From an uncultured Burkholderiales bacterium (lineage in GTDB: Bacteria; Pseudomonadota; Gammaproteobacteria; Burkholderiales; Burkholderiaceae_C): a stretch of DNA of 7,883 bases. The notes under the pieces were generated by a model that saw only the letters and a program-made list of their open reading frames with translations, did no database searches and was not told the origin of the DNA. Below are positions 7,146 through 7,883 of the stretch, piece by piece (within the stretch, counting starts at the first letter, position 1; each line of letters begins with the position of its first letter). The stretch covers positions 1 to 7,883 of the forward strand of contig CALCBL010000561.1 of assembly GCA_937897495.1 (NCBI GenBank). The letters run 5' to 3'. The position numbers and the translations under genes were made by a program.

Positions 7146-7682
7146 ATGTCTCTAGATAACGTCACCCCCGGTAGCAAAGTTCCCGAAGAATTCAACGTCA
7201 TCATCGAAATCCCGATGAACGCCGACCCCGTGAAATACGAAGTCGATAAAGCCACTGGCGCCATTTTTGTCGACCGCTTCATGAGCACGTCGATGCATTA
7301 CCCCACCAACTACGGCTATGTGCCTAAAACCATCAGCGGTGACGGCGACCCTGTCGACGTCTTGGTCATTACCCCAGTACCGCTGATTCCTGGTGTTGTC
7401 GTGCCTTGCCGTGTCATTGGCATCTTGAAAATGGAAGACGAAGCGGGCGAAGACGGCAAAGTGTTGGCCGTGCCCACAGACAAAATTTTGTCCATCTACA
7501 CCCAATGGCAAAAGCCTGAAGACTTAAACCCACTGCGTTTGAAAACCATTGCACACTTCTTTGAGCACTACAAAGATTTGGAAGTGGGCAAGTGGGTCAA
7601 AATTTTGGGTTGGGAAGGCCCAGAAGCCGCCAAGAAAGAAATCTTGGATGGCATTGCCAACTACCAAAAAGAAAACGCCTAA
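7146..7682 (+). CDS. ppa: Inorganic pyrophosphatase, soluble family I
   Basis: Ppa hydrolyses pyrophosphate to two phosphates in the cytoplasm, pulling nucleic-acid, protein and cofactor synthesis forward. At 178 residues it is the normal length for the hexameric bacterial form, and its residues align with E. coli numbering shifted by one. The signature DGDPVDV is at 66-72 with metal ligands Asp66, Asp68 and Asp71. Others visible are Glu21, Lys30, Glu32, Arg44, Tyr56, Asp98, Asp103, Lys105, Tyr142 and Lys143. The ATG at 7146 is the start giving the typical N-terminus. The preceding bases are A-rich (ACAGAAAA) with no clear Shine-Dalgarno. It is divergent from hppA across 209 nt and convergent with the partial gene at 7700. 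Identification is secure. Confidence 0.98.
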   Translation: MSLDNVTPGSKVPEEFNVIIEIPMNADPVKYEVDKATGAIFVDRFMSTSMHYPTNYGYVPKTISGDGDPVDVLVITPVPLIPGVVVPCRVIGILKMEDEAGEDGKVLAVPTDKILSIYTQWQKPEDLNPLRLKTIAHFFEHYKDLEVGKWVKILGWEGPEAAKKEILDGIANYQKENA

Positions 7683-7690
7683 TCAAACCG

Positions 7691-7737
7691 AAAAGCCGAT
7701 CACTTCGCCTTAAGGGGCGATCGGCCTTCCAAGTTTT
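7691..7737. terminator. Shared hairpin between ppa and the convergent gene
   Basis: GCCGATC (7695-7701) pairs perfectly with GATCGGC (7719-7725). Nine bases after the ppa stop, A-runs precede the stem on the left and CTT then GTTTT follow on the right. On the minus strand the stem is followed by TTTT (7694-7691) and TTTGATT. It probably ends both convergent transcripts, better on the minus strand. Its right arm and loop lie inside the last codons of the minus-strand gene. Confidence 0.6.
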
Positions 7738-7883
7738 CCAAATAGGCTGACACGCCGTGGCCTTCTTTTTCCAAATACTTTTCGACCGCATCGGCAAAGC
7801 CTGGATGGGCTAGCCAATGCGCGCTGTTGGCCTTGACCGGCAGCAGGGCCCGCGCCATTTTGTGCTCGCCTTGCGCACCCCCT
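7700..7883 (-). CDS. C-terminal end of a COG3146/DUF482 (FemAB-like, GNAT-type) protein, 5' part outside window
   Basis: An open frame enters from the right edge on the minus strand and ends at TGA 7702-7700, giving the last 60 residues. The segment GGAQGEHKMARALLPV at its beginning, then SAHWLAHPGFADAV and a charged tail, resembles the C-terminus of the COG3146 family (PF04339), predicted acyltransferases related to the FemAB/GNAT fold and usually near 380-400 residues. Members are commonly annotated as peptidoglycan-related or N-acetyltransferases, but a proven substrate is not known to me. The stop lies 17 nt from the convergent ppa stop. The assignment rests on remembered family resemblance of a short piece, so the frame is more certain than the name. 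Confidence 0.65.
   Translation of the reverse strand, partial: GGAQGEHKMARALLPVKANSAHWLAHPGFADAVEKYLEKEGHGVSAYLENLEGRSPLKAK

Noticed and set aside
7597..7797. A minus-strand 66-codon frame spanning the ppa end and the convergent gene.
   Set aside because: It overlaps the ppa coding end and is out of frame with the COG3146-like C-terminus, which runs from the edge to 7700 and has family-like sequence.

Overview
The window looks like chromosome from a betaproteobacterium, most likely a Burkholderiales/Comamonadaceae freshwater-type lineage. The basis is the protein character (MoaA with a long N-terminal extension, a GNAT-like COG3146 protein, a K+-independent proton pyrophosphatase), the moaA-mobA-moeA order and moderate GC. 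That placement is inferred from family resemblance, not from a search. No RNA genes, insertion sequences, CRISPR arrays or phage genes are visible, and all genes look intact except the two cut by the window edges.

Layout. Positions 1-4801 on the minus strand form one gene train, read right to left: an aldehyde dehydrogenase, a short-chain dehydrogenase, moaA, mobA and moeA (cut at the left edge). SDR/moaA overlap by 8 nt and mobA/moeA by 4 nt, so these junctions are probably translationally coupled. The three moa/mob/moe genes supply an early step (GTP to the cyclic pyranopterin precursor) and late steps (molybdenum insertion, nucleotide attachment) of molybdenum cofactor synthesis. The two dehydrogenases look like an alcohol-to-aldehyde-to-acid oxidation pair of unknown substrate.

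Positions 4819-6936 hold hppA, a membrane proton-pumping pyrophosphatase, on the minus strand. It ends in a strong intrinsic terminator that sits directly against, and on one start choice inside, the aldehyde dehydrogenase start. Positions 6937-7145 are a 209-nt divergent control region shared with ppa (plus strand, 7146-7682), the soluble family I pyrophosphatase. The cell's energy-conserving and heat-dissipating routes for pyrophosphate hydrolysis are therefore controlled from one intergenic space.

The most unusual structure is in that space. The hppA leader holds an alternating set of CUCC and GGAG elements that can form several mutually exclusive hairpins. One of them pairs an ACCUCCUU element (anti-Shine-Dalgarno-like) with the hppA ribosome binding site. 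This is a candidate undescribed RNA switch or attenuator.

From 7700 to the right edge is the C-terminal end of a convergent minus-strand gene of the COG3146/DUF482 acyltransferase-like family. It shares a hairpin with the end of ppa.
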